Shown here: one piece after another, positions 1 through 11,740 of the stretch | Numbering within the stretch: position 1 is the stretch's first letter | How the letters are laid out: every line of letters begins with the position of its first letter | From: Parietaria judaica | Taxonomy: Eukaryota > Streptophyta > Magnoliopsida > Rosales > Urticaceae | Direction of reading: 5' to 3' | NCBI GenBank assembly: GCA_954871525.1 | Contig: OX940871.1 | Coordinates: 20,707,086-20,771,085, forward strand | DNA: 64,000 nt | Notes under the pieces: generated by a model | The model's input: the letters and a program-made list of their open reading frames with translations, nothing else | The model's database searches: none | Told to the model about the DNA's origin: nothing | Made by a program: the position numbers and the translations under genes

Positions 1-1884
1 AAATACACAGGGCGGAGAAAATTGAACTTTCCCTTAAACGTTCAAAATTTATATTTATATTTAATTTTTTAATTTGCTAAATTTTTACCTTAACAATTCA
101 TATTCAACCTCTTACGATATTAGCTTAATTCTTGATTATTAATTATACAATATGTGTTTTGATTTATACATGCTTATCACCAATAAAACAATGTATGTGG
201 TACAAAAATACGCGCCCTGTTTTTTTATAGTTTGATTTCCACGTTTTCCAATTATTTGAAATGATTTGTGCAAAGAACATATTATTTTGAATAAAATCTG
301 TAAACAATCTTTTGGCTCGCGATCTTGGGGATATAGTCGCGGCTAAAGTATTCGAAATTTAAAAAATTAAGGTGGCATGGGTCTAAAGTGAAAAATAGCA
401 GCAACATATTTCAAAGTCAATAAATGTGAGGTGACAAATTTACTGTCCAATTTCTTCAAATAAAAAAAAAGTGCTAGATAGTTGGATGAAAAAAAAAAAT
501 GTGTATCATAGATATAATTTAATAGCAATGAAAAAAAGTGCTAGATAGTTGGATGAACACAAAAATGTGTATCTTAGGTATAATTTAATAGCATTATGCT
601 AAAAGATTGACTAACGTCCGATAAAACAAATACATCGCCTCATAATTTCTTTTACCTTGCAACTACTATTAGCATTTTTTTCACTTTAGACCTCTGCCGC
701 TTCAGTTGATTTAAAGTTTGGATACTTTTGTCGCGATTATAATTCCACTGGATTAGACCTAGATTTTATTTGCTTTAAAACTATGGAAATTATAAAGCAT
801 CATAGTATATATGAGCAGCTACTTTTATGTACAACGTGATATATACAAAAGTGAGAGAAACGTATATTTTGATTCCTTAATCAAATTTTCTGGGATTATA
901 AGAATTTCAGTTAATACTAATAAACTTTTCTGAAGAAAAAAAAATCACTTTAGGTCAACTTCAGAACTATAATTGGCTTCACTTTTTTCTTTTTCTTTTT
1001 AAAATAGCTATTGTATTGTACTTACAACAAGGACATTAGGACAGCATGAAAAACTCGCCTTAAAAATTCTAGCACTTAATTTATGATAAATATCCAATTT
1101 TATAGTAAGTGCGTCGGAATATTATAAAATTATTTTTTAACGGCAATGGTACTAAAAACGACAAAATACTCCGATTTCATCAATATCATGTGATGATCTG
1201 TTACACATAAGAAACATGTAAATCAACAGTTAACTATAAAAATATTAATTTTGGACACATCTGTTTACTATTAAATTAGACACATATGCGTGTCCCTAAT
1301 TTAATAACCATTAATTCGATATGGACGGAACTGGATCTCGACATGGATGGGATTGAGTAGTCCGCAACTAAAAGAAAGATTGTGTACTAATGCCATATAT
1401 ATCTCAATAATTAATCAAAACTCCTAGGTAACTAATATATGCACACACACACATATATATATATATATATTTATATATATTTATATATGGTTTATCTACA
1501 TTATAAATACACGTATATAACTTGACAAACTAAGTGTACGCGTTTACAGCACACAGAAAACAGTACTAAAACACAATTATCTATATATGTTCACAGGTAC
1601 TATGTAGTATGTTATAAGCAGGTTTTTAATAGCAATAATCAGTGATTAAATCATGTGTAAACTAGCTAACTAGCTGCAATTAGCTAATTTTTTCCGGATT
1701 AGTAACTTTTGCCAACTCACTGCCCTAAACAGTATGGGCAGGCCAAACTCTGGTACTATAAGCCATTACACTATTCACTATTATTACACACCACATTCTC
1801 TGTTATATATATATATATATATCTATATAATACTCAACAACAAGCTTGTCCTTTCCCACACACACTGTTCTCTTCCCTTCAACA
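1..1884. other. AT-rich intergenic region and presumed CCT promoter
   Basis: I see no gene here. The sequence is strongly AT-rich. It holds a short tandem duplication (464-596), an AT/AC microsatellite near 1440-1490 and a TATA-rich run at 1803-1832, 50 to 80 bases before the CCT start codon, which could supply the TATA element. Short reading frames in the microsatellite have no coding character. Confidence 0.6.
464..596. repeat. Two-copy tandem duplication, about 66 bp
   Basis: Two adjacent copies (about 464-530 and 531-596) share the core GTGCTAGATAGTTGGATGAA and continue to a shared TATAATTTAATAGCA. They differ by a few substitutions and by the length of an A run. The similarity suggests a fairly recent local duplication. 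Confidence 0.85.
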
Positions 1885-3586
1885 ATGTCTTCGATCCCTG
1901 GATTCTTCTCCTCTACTGATTACACCAATACGTGCCCTAACTACTCCGAGCTCGCTCCTATGCCATACGAGGATTTCACGGTCCCATACGTTTACGCTGG
2001 TGGTGGCGGTGGTGCCATTGCGTCGGTGGACGCGTTTTCCTCGTCGGAGAAGCTAGGGTTTTGCGACGGGATCGTGCCGGCATTCTCGGCGGAGTATGCA
2101 ATTGCAAATATTGATGTGAATAATAATGGTATGGAGAGTTTGCATGGATTGATGATTCCGGGGAATCAGAATCTCGGTGGGCAAGGATTCAGCAACAATA
2201 ATATGGTAAACGTTCCTCGTTTCGACAGTGGATTCGATCGGTTAGGAGATGAATATTGTTGCGCCACATCGACGTTCTTGCCGGAGTTTGACCCGGGTGT
2301 CAACATATTCGCCGGAGATCAAAATAGTTTGGTGAGAACTTGTTGAGTATATACTTTATCTGTATGCTGTAAGACTTTTTGAGTAATTAATTGAAAGATT
2401 GAAGTGATCATTATAACAATTTTAATAATATATATGTACTTTGAATTATAGGGAACACAAAGTAATCAAATGCATGGAATTGATCAAGATTCCAACACGG
2501 TGAAGGTTGGTCGATATTCTGAAGAGGAAAGGAAAGAGAGGATCGAGAGATACTTGAAGAAGAGAAACCAAAGAAACTTCAACAAAACAATCAAGGTGCT
2601 TTTGGTCGTTTATTACATTAATAGTAATAAATGGGATATTGCGGCATACATACTTATTATGTAGTGTTTTGGGACCAAATTATCGAATTGTTTGTTTATC
2701 ACGAGTTGAGTATCTAATGTTACGATTTATGTGGCTCCATTTGTTTAGTTCTTGATAATGTTAAGGTAATTGTTTTTTTACCAAAATCCTCAAATAGAAG
2801 ACGAAATCAAAAGCGTGAAACTAAATGATGACACGTAGAATTTATAGTGGCTCGCTCTCATTGTTCACTTGCTGCTTGCAATCATTTTCACACATAGAAT
2901 TAGGCTTCATAATTCAATAACAAATTGTTCGTAATATTGAGTGATACAAAACTATAAAATAATACCAATCTAAAATATTATTTATGCGTATGAAACCCTA
3001 ACTAATATGTTTTTCTTTGTTGTTTCTTGATCAGTATGCATGTCGCAAAACCCTAGCTGACAGGAGGATTCGAGTACGTGGCAGATTTGCAAGAAATAAT
3101 AGTGATCTAGCTTTTGATCATAATGATAATAATAAGAAAGAGATGACTAAGAAGATCATCGACGACGTTGAAGATCCTTGTAGCAAAAAAAGTGACGGTA
3201 GGGAGACGAGAACCGTCGATCCATCGCGCACGACGCCAATCCGACGTGTGTGCCCGCATCAATATTCGAGGCGGTACGTCGATGTAGGGAGACGAGAACC
3301 GTCGATCCATTTTTCGCACTCATGTTTCAAGGCGGACCCGCCGATGGCCGCGAGGAGGACGAAGCTCAACCACCGGAGGAACCGCCCCAAAGACGCGATC
3401 TTGCCGAGGAAGACCTTCCGACTCTGCATCATTCCTCCGTTGTCGGCTCGTACAACGATGGTTCTCCAATCTTTTCCCATCACGAAACCGGCGAAGGCTC
3501 CGTCCAACGCCCTCGACGTGCTCGACGTCCGCGTCCGGCAACGGGGTAATCAATATTATTTTAATTATTTTAGTTTAATTAATTAA
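1885..3586 (+). CDS. CCT-domain (CONSTANS-type motif) transcriptional regulator, 3' end altered
   Basis: Three exons: 1885-2331, 2452-2595 and 3035 onward, all joining in phase 0 at GT/AG sites. The ATG at 1885 opens MSSIPGFF. Exon 1 encodes 149 residues of Gly/Asn-rich sequence with no B-box zinc finger. Exon 2 supplies the first half of the CCT motif (RYSEEERKERIERYLKKR to NFNKTIK) and exon 3 the second half (YACRKTLADRRIRVRGRFAR), so an intron splits the motif at K/Y. CCT motifs bind NF-Y partners or DNA and act in the nucleus, often in flowering or growth control. The lack of B-boxes points to the CMF (CCT motif family) type rather than a true CONSTANS-like protein. After about residue 250 (base 3197) the frame enters GC-rich repeat sequence that looks like transposon DNA and runs to a stop at 3586, so the last 130 or so residues are probably foreign. 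The native stop is not evident. Confidence 0.85.
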
Positions 3587-3589
3587 TTT

Positions 3590-3676
3590 TCTACGTCTCT
3601 TGAAAGTCTTAGTATGCTTTGTGGTTGCGGTTCCGACTGATCTTCCACATCAAAAACGAATTTGTTGAGATTTAAT
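3590..3676 (+). repeat. Fragment matching the Copia element's 5' leader
   Basis: About 85 bases here match, with only a handful of differences, the reverse complement of 11785-11870, the untranslated leader between the Copia primer-binding site and gag. The shared run includes CTCTTGAAAGTCTTAGTATG and TGATCTTCCACATCA. The fragment lies in the presumed intron of the hAT gene, in Copia sense orientation on +, with no LTR or coding sequence attached. Confidence 0.85.
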
Positions 3677-3835
3677 AATCATTTAAACATTAAATGGTAA
3701 CTTAAATAAGTTAATGAAATTTAAAAGGTAATTTGTATGTGTGGTGATAATTATAAAGTTCTTATTGGATTTCGGTGTCTTGGAAAGATTGGTTTTTAAA
3801 TAAGGTTTGCTTTGCAATCTCCTCCAAGCTAGCCT

Positions 3836-3944
3836 GGGAACCTCGGGGAGTTCTGTCTAGAAAAGCTTGGGCCTAAAGCGAGATCATAGCATCCTTTCCA
3901 GTCGATCTGGCCGTGGAACCTCGGGGAGTTATGTCCAAAAGAGT
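3836..3944 (+). repeat. Direct repeat inside the hAT intron
   Basis: The motif GGAACCTCGGGGAGTT followed by TGTC and an A/G-rich run occurs twice (about 3837 and 3916), 79 bases apart, in otherwise AT-rich intron sequence. Its role is unknown. Confidence 0.75.
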
Positions 3945-6129
3945 TTGATAATTATTTCCACACATAAGAAATACAATTTTAATTTTGTTAACTTTTTTAT
4001 TTAACCTTAAGAAATTTAATTAAATAAATATGATTAATAACAAACTTTATGACATTTAAATTTGTGATTTTCCTTTTGTTTTAATAGACTAAATCCTCAT
4101 GGCTTGGCGTGGGGACGACCAAACACGGCTACGGTGTGAAACTTTTTTCATGAAGATCGGCATATCAACGAGCAAGGCGAGCGTGTTAAACTGGCCACGT
4201 GCAAAAAGTGCGGGCAAGTCCTAGATGGGATGGGGGACCGGGGAACCGGCTACTTGAACCGACACACAAATGTGTGCTTCCCAACCGGGGAGCTCGATGA
4301 GGTAAACACAGCACAAGTAAGTGCTCTATCTTCTGTGAATTTAAGGAAATGGTCAGTCGAATGGATTCTTTCTACGGGCGTTCCGCTGAGTTTTATCGAA
4401 AATCCTAACCATACACGATATATGCAAAGGATTAATCCGACGTACCAGCAGTTTTCTCGTACCACTTATACCAGGGTCATGGAAATCGCTTATGCTATGC
4501 AAAAAAACCTTTTAGTCGATTTTTTTTCAAAATGTCTAGCATAAACGTTGCTTTTACCACCGACTTGTGGAGCGGTCCAAGTTTAAACGATTACATGAGT
4601 GTGACCCCCCATTACGTGGTTGGGTGATAAACATAGCCGATAAATTATTTACATTATTTGGTGATTGGGGTTTACAAATCATGTTATTTCCATTACCTTA
4701 GATAATGCCTCAAGCAACAACGCCGCGATTACTATCTTGGAAACAATGTTGCCCGCTTCTCCGTTTCGAAATATTTTATATCAACGGTGTGCTTGTCACA
4801 TAATTAATTTAATTGCACGAACGGGTGAGGCACATATGGCACACCATGTTGAAAAAATACGCGGCATTGTTGATTGGATTCGGAATCCTCAAACCACCAA
4901 TAGGTGGAGACGATTTTGTAAAGACCACAATCATAAAGCTAATAGGTTTTGTTTAGATAATAATACACGATGGGACTCTACGTATTTAATGATTTCATTT
5001 GTGTGTAGACAGAGGCTTCCTTTGGACCACTTCCTCGGATATGAACTCGCTCCCGAGGCGCGGATCACGGAGGCGGAATGGGGCAACCGCGTAGAAATTC
5101 CTCGCTTTCCTCAAACCCTTTTATGCTGTTACTTTAAATTTTTATAACCAAAATAGACCATCTTTGAATCATGGTCTTCCGGGTCTTTATCAAATTTCGT
5201 GTGCTTTCAATGAATTCGAAGATGACCCTATTATTTTCCTGCTTATTCCGTCTATGGTTTTGAAATTCAAGTCTTATTGGGATCCACCCCCGTTTTTGTT
5301 TTGCTTCGGTGCTATTCTAAACCCTCGTCTTTCGGATGCTTATGGGCCAATGATGATAGCGATCGGAGAAAACATAGGGGCGGATTATCGTAATTATGTT
5401 AATGTTGTTAATGAAGATTTTTATGCATTGTACAGTGAATACGACAAACGGTTCCCACACTTCAACGCACAGGAGGATCAAAGGGCAGTGATGGCAAGCC
5501 CAACCAAGACGGTACTAGACTTCAGGCGGAGACTCAAGCAACGGCTCGATCACGGGGAATCCACTACGCCGTTGGCGGGCGACACGGAAGGCCAACCGAC
5601 AGAAGTCAAGCGCTACTACGGCCTATGGTTCGACGACGAATCCGACGAGTTCAACGTCATTAAGTGGTGGAAGAATCAAAGGGACATATTTCCGATATTG
5701 GCGAGAATGACGAGGGATATACTGTCAATCCCCATTTCCAGCGTTGCTTCGGAGAGCGTTATCAGTACGGCTCAATATCTAATCAACGACCGGTGGGCGT
5801 CAACCACCAACACACACGTCGAGCAAATAGTGGTGTTGAATGATTTGTTGTTCCAGCCCCCCGTGATTGCCAAACGCTCCGAACCAAGCGAACTGGAGCT
5901 AATGACAGAAAGGTTCAACGTAATGTTCCCTGAGTAATGATCTGCTTTTTCCTCTCTTGGTTTTATGTCCCTAACGAGGGTTTTACAAGAGAGATTTTAG
6001 TGAGGCATCTTGTAATATTTACACTGAATATTTACAGCTCTCTTCCACCTTATTATAATATTCACAATGAATAATACAACTTTTTTTTTAAATATCTCGT
6101 CTTATCGTATATATTTATTTGATGATTAA

Positions 6130-6290
6130 ATTTGTTCAACTTTAACTTATTAATATGTTACAAGTTATAAACTAACATATAAATCAAACTTTATTAATAT
6201 GTTACAAATTTAAAACAAACGTATAAATCAAACTTATTAATATGTTAAAAATTTAAAAGCTAACATATTAATCAAACTTATTATTAATAA
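6130..6290 (+). repeat. Degenerate AT-rich tandem repeat, about 46-bp period
   Basis: Three to four imperfect units are built around ATAAATCAAACTTTATTAATATG and TTACAA or TTAAAA, just downstream of the hAT stop codon. Subterminal repeats of this kind often occur near hAT ends, where transposase binds. That role is inferred. Confidence 0.7.
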
Positions 6291-6344
6291 ATATTAATAA
6301 AAATATTTAAATATAAATTTGAAATAATTGATAAAGTTTGATAA

Positions 6345-6600
6345 TTAAATTAGGGTAAAAAAAAATAAAATTAAACATCGGAAACAAATAGGAACATATG
6401 CCGATACCTTTTTTTCCAACGTCCCCGGCGACTTCGCGATGTCTCGAAATGCAGGAAATCGCGACCCGTCGCGACGCTGTGTTTCGCGATTTTTGCGATT
6501 TTGACCGAGACGAGTCGCGACGTCGTGGTCCGCAACTCTATTTTTAAGTATGATCCACCATACGGTAGCAGTATTTCTTATTTTCTTCGATTTCAATCAA
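6345..6600. other. CpG-rich segment with repeated TCGCGA motifs
   Basis: In about 100 bases (6425-6525) the hexamer TCGCGA occurs five times in an otherwise AT-rich neighbourhood. A short minus-strand frame crosses it but resembles nothing I know. It may be the subterminal part of the hAT element or an unrelated insertion. Confidence 0.5.
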
Positions 6601-6734
6601 TTATATAATGTTAGGATTTTTTTTTGGTCGATATGAATTTTTTGACATAAACAATCAATCTATTAAGCTTCTTTGACGGTACAATCTCATAAATACACGA
6701 TCTAAGCCAACTGTGCAGTCTCATATATATATAT

Positions 6735-6935
6735 ATGCAGAGTCTTGGGCGTCCCATGAGAACAAACACGTTTTATGATGTTGGATTGCATAATTTACCA
6801 TTTTTTACTCTCTTGACTCAAATGATTGATGTCTGTTACAATCATCCTGGCATGACGTCCTCGTTGACCATACTTCAAGCTGGAGTCGGATCTAATATTA
6901 TTTGTGATACGTTTGCTATCGTCCTCAAAGGATGA
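6735..6935 (+). other. Unrecognised 66-codon open frame beside the Copia element
   Basis: An ATG-initiated frame of 66 codons ends 12 bases before the Copia target site. Codons look reasonably balanced and the composition is less AT-biased than the surroundings, but I recognise no domain. The sequence interrupted by the Copia insertion continues past 12296 without an obvious continuing frame. It may be a relic of an older transposon or gene fragment. Confidence 0.25.
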
Positions 6936-6947
6936 CATTGCCATTCC

Positions 6948-7033
6948 TGTTGGTTCCAAAATGATTTGGAACTTTTGCCAAAGAAAAGAATGAAGCCCAA
7001 CACTTTAGAGCGGCACACTCGTTTTCTCTCTGC

Positions 7034-7099
<66 letters not shown>

Positions 7100-7374
7100 C
7101 AGTATCAAGAGAGAGAGTAATGAATGGGACACACAATTTCTTTATTCGAGTGTAAGATAGGAATTGAGGTCGGAGGTGTGATTTTAATACATGCTATAAC
7201 ATGGCTATTTATAGGAAGTAAACTTGATATAAAAATACTATTTTACCCTCAAACAAACTTGATGAGTGGGTGAGATTCATTGTCATGTTTATTTCCTAGG
7301 CAAGTGGTGTATTATTAAAATAAGAAACTATTGACACTTGCTATGCAAGTTGTGACTCAAGCTTATCCATTATA
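6948..7374 (-). repeat. Copia 3' LTR (427 bp)
   Basis: It matches 11897-12291 base for base over long stretches and shares the outer end TGTTGGTTCC and the inner end TATCCATTATA (plus strand). It includes an (AT)n run at 7040-7094, longer than in the partner LTR. A small number of substitutions separate the two. Confidence 0.95.
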
Positions 7375-7384
7375 TTCTCTCCCG
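7375..7384 (-). promoter_or_regulatory. Copia polypurine tract
   Basis: On the minus strand the ten bases immediately before the 3' LTR read CGGGAGAGAA. A purine-rich tract at this position primes plus-strand DNA synthesis in LTR retrotransposons. It abuts an LTR starting TATAATGG, which supports that LTR boundary. Confidence 0.8.
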
Positions 7385-10300
7385 TAAGCTTGACGTGGCT
7401 CAAAGTTCTTCACGCCGAGAAACTCTCGCATCTCCGTGAACTTGATTCTTGCAAGGGCTTTGGTGAGAATGTCAGCTCGTTGCTCTTTCGTGTTGACAAA
7501 CTCCACGATGATCTCTCGGTTCTCCACACACTCGCGAATAAAGTGAAAGCGAGTGTCAATGTGCTTGCTACGTCCATGAAACACCGGGTTTTTCATTAGT
7601 GTGATCGCGGACTTGTTATCGACGAATAGAGTCACCGGCTTTTGCTCGATTCCGGTTACCTCGCTCAATAAATTTCTGAGCCATAACGCTTGACACGCCG
7701 CTGCGGTCGCTGCCATAAACTCCGCTTCGCAAGACGATAAGGCGACAATTTTCTGCTTTTGAGACTGCCAGGTGATCAAATTCCCATTGAGATAAAATGC
7801 CATACCTCCGGTACTTTTTCTGTCATCGATATCACCGGCTAGGTTACTGTCGGTGAAACCGACCAATTCTTCAGCTCCATTTCTTCTTTTGTATTGGATC
7901 CCGAAGTTCGTTGTTCCCTTAATGTAACGGAGGATGTGCTTCACAGTCTGCTGGTGTAAACCGGTAGGCTTCTCCATGTGACGACTCACTATGCCAACTG
8001 CATATGAGATATCTGGTCGGGTATGGGTTAGGTACCTGAGACACCCGACGACACGCCTATACTCCGTGGGATCCACTGGGGTTCCTTCTGCATCTTTCCC
8101 GAGCTTTAGCTTCGGTTCCATCGGATACTTGCTCGGGTTGCAGTCCGCCATCTTGGACTGCTTCAGAATTTTCATCGCGTAAGCCGACTGCTTTAGCGTG
8201 ACAAATTCCTTCTTCTGATCGACCTCGATGCCGAGGTAGTATGAGAGTAGTCCGAGGTCGCTCATATCGAACTCTTTCATCATCTGCTTCTTGAATCCAT
8301 CGATGCCTTCTGCACTGGATCCAGTCACGATCAGATCGTCAACGTACACACCGACGATGAGAGCTTCCTCGTGTAGACCGCTTGCTCCTGGGAACACTTC
8401 TTGAAACCAAGACTTTTCATACTCTTGTCGGGTCAAGTGTTCCATGCACGTGGTGCTTGTCGCAACCTATAAAGGGCCTTTGACAGCCTGTACACCTTGT
8501 GCTCTGCGGTCTTTTTGACGAAGCCTTCTGGTTGAGCGACATAGACTTCTTCTTCTAGTTCACCATTCAGGAACGCCGATTTGACGTCCAGGTGATGGAT
8601 CTTCCAGCCTCGGTGAGCTGCAAGGGCTAGGATTAGCCTGACCGTGTCGAGTCTGGCTACGGGAGAAAAGACCTCTTCAAAGTCTATTCCCTGTTTCTGC
8701 ACATAGCCCTTTGCGACCAGTCTGGCCTTGTGCTTGAGGACCTTTCCTTCTGAGTCTTTCTTGAGCTTGTAAACCCACTTCAGACCAATGGACTTGTGAC
8801 CTTTCGGAAGGTCGACTAGCTCCCATGTCTTATTCTTCTCAATTGACTCTAGCTCTCTGTCCATCGCTTTCTGCCATTCCTTCTTGGTGGCTGCCTCACG
8901 ATAGCAGGTTGGTTCCTCTTCACTAACTAGCAAGAGCTCCTCCGGGCTCAAATCAAGTTCCCGCGCTTCTTCGTAGACGTCAGACAGGGTACGAAACCCT
9001 CTTGGTCCATCCTTGATTGAAGAGTCTCCTGAGCTGGTTCCTCCCGAACTAGCTGTCATTGGGATCGGGGTGCTCATTCCTGATCCTAGGTTAGGCGAAC
9101 CTGGCAGTGAGCTGGTTCCAGTCGTGCTGGTTCCAGGCGAATTGGGCGTTGCTAGTCCTTGGAAGGGATTCTCTCCTTCTTCCTGCTCGATTGCCTTTTC
9201 CTCTTCGAGTATAAACTCCATCGAGTTTTGTTCAGGCTCTTCGTTCTTGTCTTGCCAATCCCATTTCTTTTCTTCTTCGAACACGGCGTCTCTGCTCACA
9301 TGCGCTTTGCCGCGTCGGGGGTCGTAGAGTCTGTGTGCCTTGCTCCCTTCTTCGGCTCCAAGGTACACCATTGGCTGACTCCGATCATCGAGCTTTTTGA
9401 GGTTTCGTCCCACAGTCTTCACATGTGCGGTGCATCCAAACACCTTCAAATGCTCCAGATGAGGTTTCTTCCCTTTCCAGACTTGGTAAGGGTGCGCTCG
9501 CCTAGCGCCTTCGTCGGTAGACGGTTCAGCAAGTAGACCGCATGTCGTACTGCTTCTCCCCAGAACCTCGCCGGGACTTGCATGCTCTTCAGCAAACTCC
9601 TTGCAGTGTCCATGACGGTCCGGTTCCTTCTCTCCACCACGCCGTTCTGCTGGGGCGTGTATGGTACGGTGAGGTGTCGCTCTACACCTTCTTCTCCGCT
9701 GTACTCCGTAAAGTTTTGAGAACTGAACTCGCCTCCTCGATCTGTTCGCAGGGTCTTCAGTCTATGTCCTGACTGGTTCTCCACGAGCCTCTTGAACTTC
9801 TTGAAGACTTCAAAGGCTCCACTCTTCTCCTTGAGCGTATAAACCCACATCCAACGGTTGTAATCATCAACAAGTAAAAAGAAGTACTTGTTGCCGGCTA
9901 GAGTGGCCGGGGTGATTGGACCACACAGGTCAGCGTGCACCAGTTGGAGGGGTCGCTCTGCTCGGAACTTGGCCTTGATCAGAAATGGAACTCTCGCCTG
10001 TTTTGCGACCATGCAGCATTCACACAGCTGGTTGGGGTGTTCAATCTTTGGTACCCCAACGGCAATCTTCTTATCTCCCATCATCTTGAGCGCGTAGAAA
10101 TTTACGTGCCCAAGTCGTGCGTGCCACAACCAAGCTGGGTCTGTAAGGGACGCCATTAAGCAGACGGGTTGGCCCGTCTCCAGGAGTATCTTGTACAACC
10201 TGTTCGGCATTCTCTTCACCTTCATCAACAGGGCGCCGCTTTGGTTCCACATCTTTAGGTATGAGCCAGCCATCACCACCGTGTTACCGACTTCCGTCAT

Positions 10301-11740
10301 CAGACCAAGGCTGATGATGTTACTCTTCAGCTTTGGGATGTAATACACCTGAGTCAGCAGGCGCTGGTCCCCGTTCTTGCACTGGAACAGGATGGACCCT
10401 CTGCCTCTGATTTCGACGATCGATTCATTGCCGAATTTCACGCTCCCTGTGATATTTTCATCGAGTTCTTTAAACTTAGCTCGATCTCCCGTCATATGGT
10501 TGCTTGCACCATTGTCTAAATACCAGACGTTGGTATAGACATTCTTCTCTCCATCTACGAGGAGGTTCGCAATAACTTTGTCCTCGATGAGCATGACCGT
10601 CTCTTCGGCCATCTTCTCCGGATTGGGCCTCTTCTCGGCCATCATTAGCTCGGGCTCCGGGCTCGACTTCACGTCGACTGGCTCTTCCAGGTCGGTCTTC
10701 TCTCTGACCGGTTCTCGCCCGGGCTCAGCGTCGATTTCGTCTTCGACGCTCGTCTCCTCATCTCTCCGCAGTTCAACATTCTCCTGCTTAACGAACATTA
10801 GCCTTGCCTCGTCTTCATCAAACCTTGTCAGATTTGATTCCTCGCCGTGCTTCTTGCTGCGGCACTCCGATGCATAATGCCCAAACTTCTGAAAATTATA
10901 GCACCTCACTGTGCTCTTGTCTCTTTGGGCCGTGGTGCCATCTTGACGGGGAAAGCTGCTGCCGCGACCTCGCATATCACAACCTCGCCCTCGTCCTCGG
11001 CCTCTACCACGTGCTCGGATATCTCTGCCGTACCCGCCACGACTCGACGAGCTTGAAGAAGACCCAGCTCCATGATTCTTCTTCTGTTTGGCCACCCATT
11101 CTTCATGCGTTAGCAGGAGGTGCTTCTCATCTTCATTCTTCATTGTGACGCCGCCCATTTTCTTAGCCATCGCTTCTTGGCTTGCTAGAAAATTCTCAAA
11201 CTCTACAAGTGATGGTTGAACGGGCCATCCTTGTACAACAATCACGAAGCTTTGGTACTCCGATCTCAAGCTGTGAATTATGATCCTCTTCATACGAGCC
11301 TCTCCGATGACAGACTTCGGATCGAGATCGCTAATCTCACGACATATCGACTTGACCTTGTGAAAATACTGCGCAATCGTCACGTTGCGTTGTGAGATCG
11401 ATAGTACCTCATTCTCCAAGAGCTGTAGCCTCGCATCGTTCTTCTTTGAGAAAAGCGCCGTGAATGTTTCCCATGCTTCTTTGGGCTTCTTGTCGTCCCG
11501 AATGTGCTCCAATATCTCTTCTTCGATGGTGGTCTTCAGGGCGAACATCGCTTTGCCTGCTTTGATTTTCCATTTGCGCAAGGTGCCGTTAGCATCTTCC
11601 TCCGGCGGCATAGTTTCGCTTCCGCCGACGACCTCCCATAGGTCGTGCCCTTGCAAATAGGACATCATGCATGTTGCCCATGTATTGTAGTTGGTGTTGT
11701 TGAGTTTCTTGATTCCTCCGACAACTTGGAGATCACCCAT
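7381..11740 (-). pseudogene. Copia gag-pol polyprotein, broken
   Basis: Read on minus from ATG 11740. Order: Copia Gag; a zinc knuckle at 10862-10903 whose second cysteine is Phe (CYNFQKFGHY...C); protease with DNGASNHMTG where DSGA is usual; an integrase zinc region (WHARLGH ... CECC); and a DDE core (LVHADLCG, LLVDDYN, NGVVERRNR). A frameshift near 9450 splits the end of integrase from the downstream frame. Reverse transcriptase follows (LDVKSAFLNGE), then an in-frame TGA at 8433-8435 within the AWNT region and another frame change before the YVDDL catalytic motif (about 8330-8350). RNase H follows (STGG, SSCEAEFMA, HIDTRFHFIRE) and ends near the purine tract. Copia elements normally encode one continuous polyprotein. 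Three breaks plus the lost zinc-knuckle cysteine make this copy non-autonomous. Confidence 0.95.

Larger units (their letters stand above)
3322..5937 (+). pseudogene. hAT transposase pseudogene (BED finger + hATC)
   Basis: A probable first exon runs from ATG 3322 to 3545. The donor at 3546 joins an acceptor ending at 4087 in the phase that keeps the zinc-finger frame, which supports the model. Exon 2 then has an in-frame TGA near 4137, just before an aromatic/acidic block, and a BED-type finger at about 4198-4280 (CKKCGQ, then LNRHTNVC). A frameshift near 4525-4545 moves the frame ahead of the FTTDLWSG motif. Further breaks follow before the LDNASSNN block (about 4690) and after 5140. The longest surviving piece is 5164-5937. 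It ends in the dimerisation region (FNVIKWWK, SIPISSVASE) and a stop at 5937. In hAT enzymes the DLW and LDNASSN blocks carry catalytic Asp residues. With a nonsense codon and at least two frameshifts this copy cannot make transposase. Confidence 0.9.
3200..6340 (+). mobile_element. Degenerate hAT-superfamily DNA transposon
   Basis: This is a decayed autonomous-type hAT element in the same orientation as the CCT gene it abuts. It comprises a GC-rich first exon, an intron of about 540 bp, a BED zinc finger, a transposase core and a hAT C-terminal dimerisation region. A 3' trailer follows, then short AT-rich tandem repeats. I could not find convincing terminal inverted repeats or an 8-bp target duplication, so both ends are approximate. 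Confidence 0.8.

Noticed and set aside
6966..7160. Plus-strand frame over the (AT)n tract in the Copia LTR
   Set aside because: The translation is mostly Tyr-Ile repeat from the microsatellite and has no coding value.
9013..11660. Many plus-strand open frames across the Copia element
   Set aside because: They are antisense shadows of the minus-strand gag-pol, whose frames carry recognisable Gag, protease, integrase and reverse transcriptase motifs.
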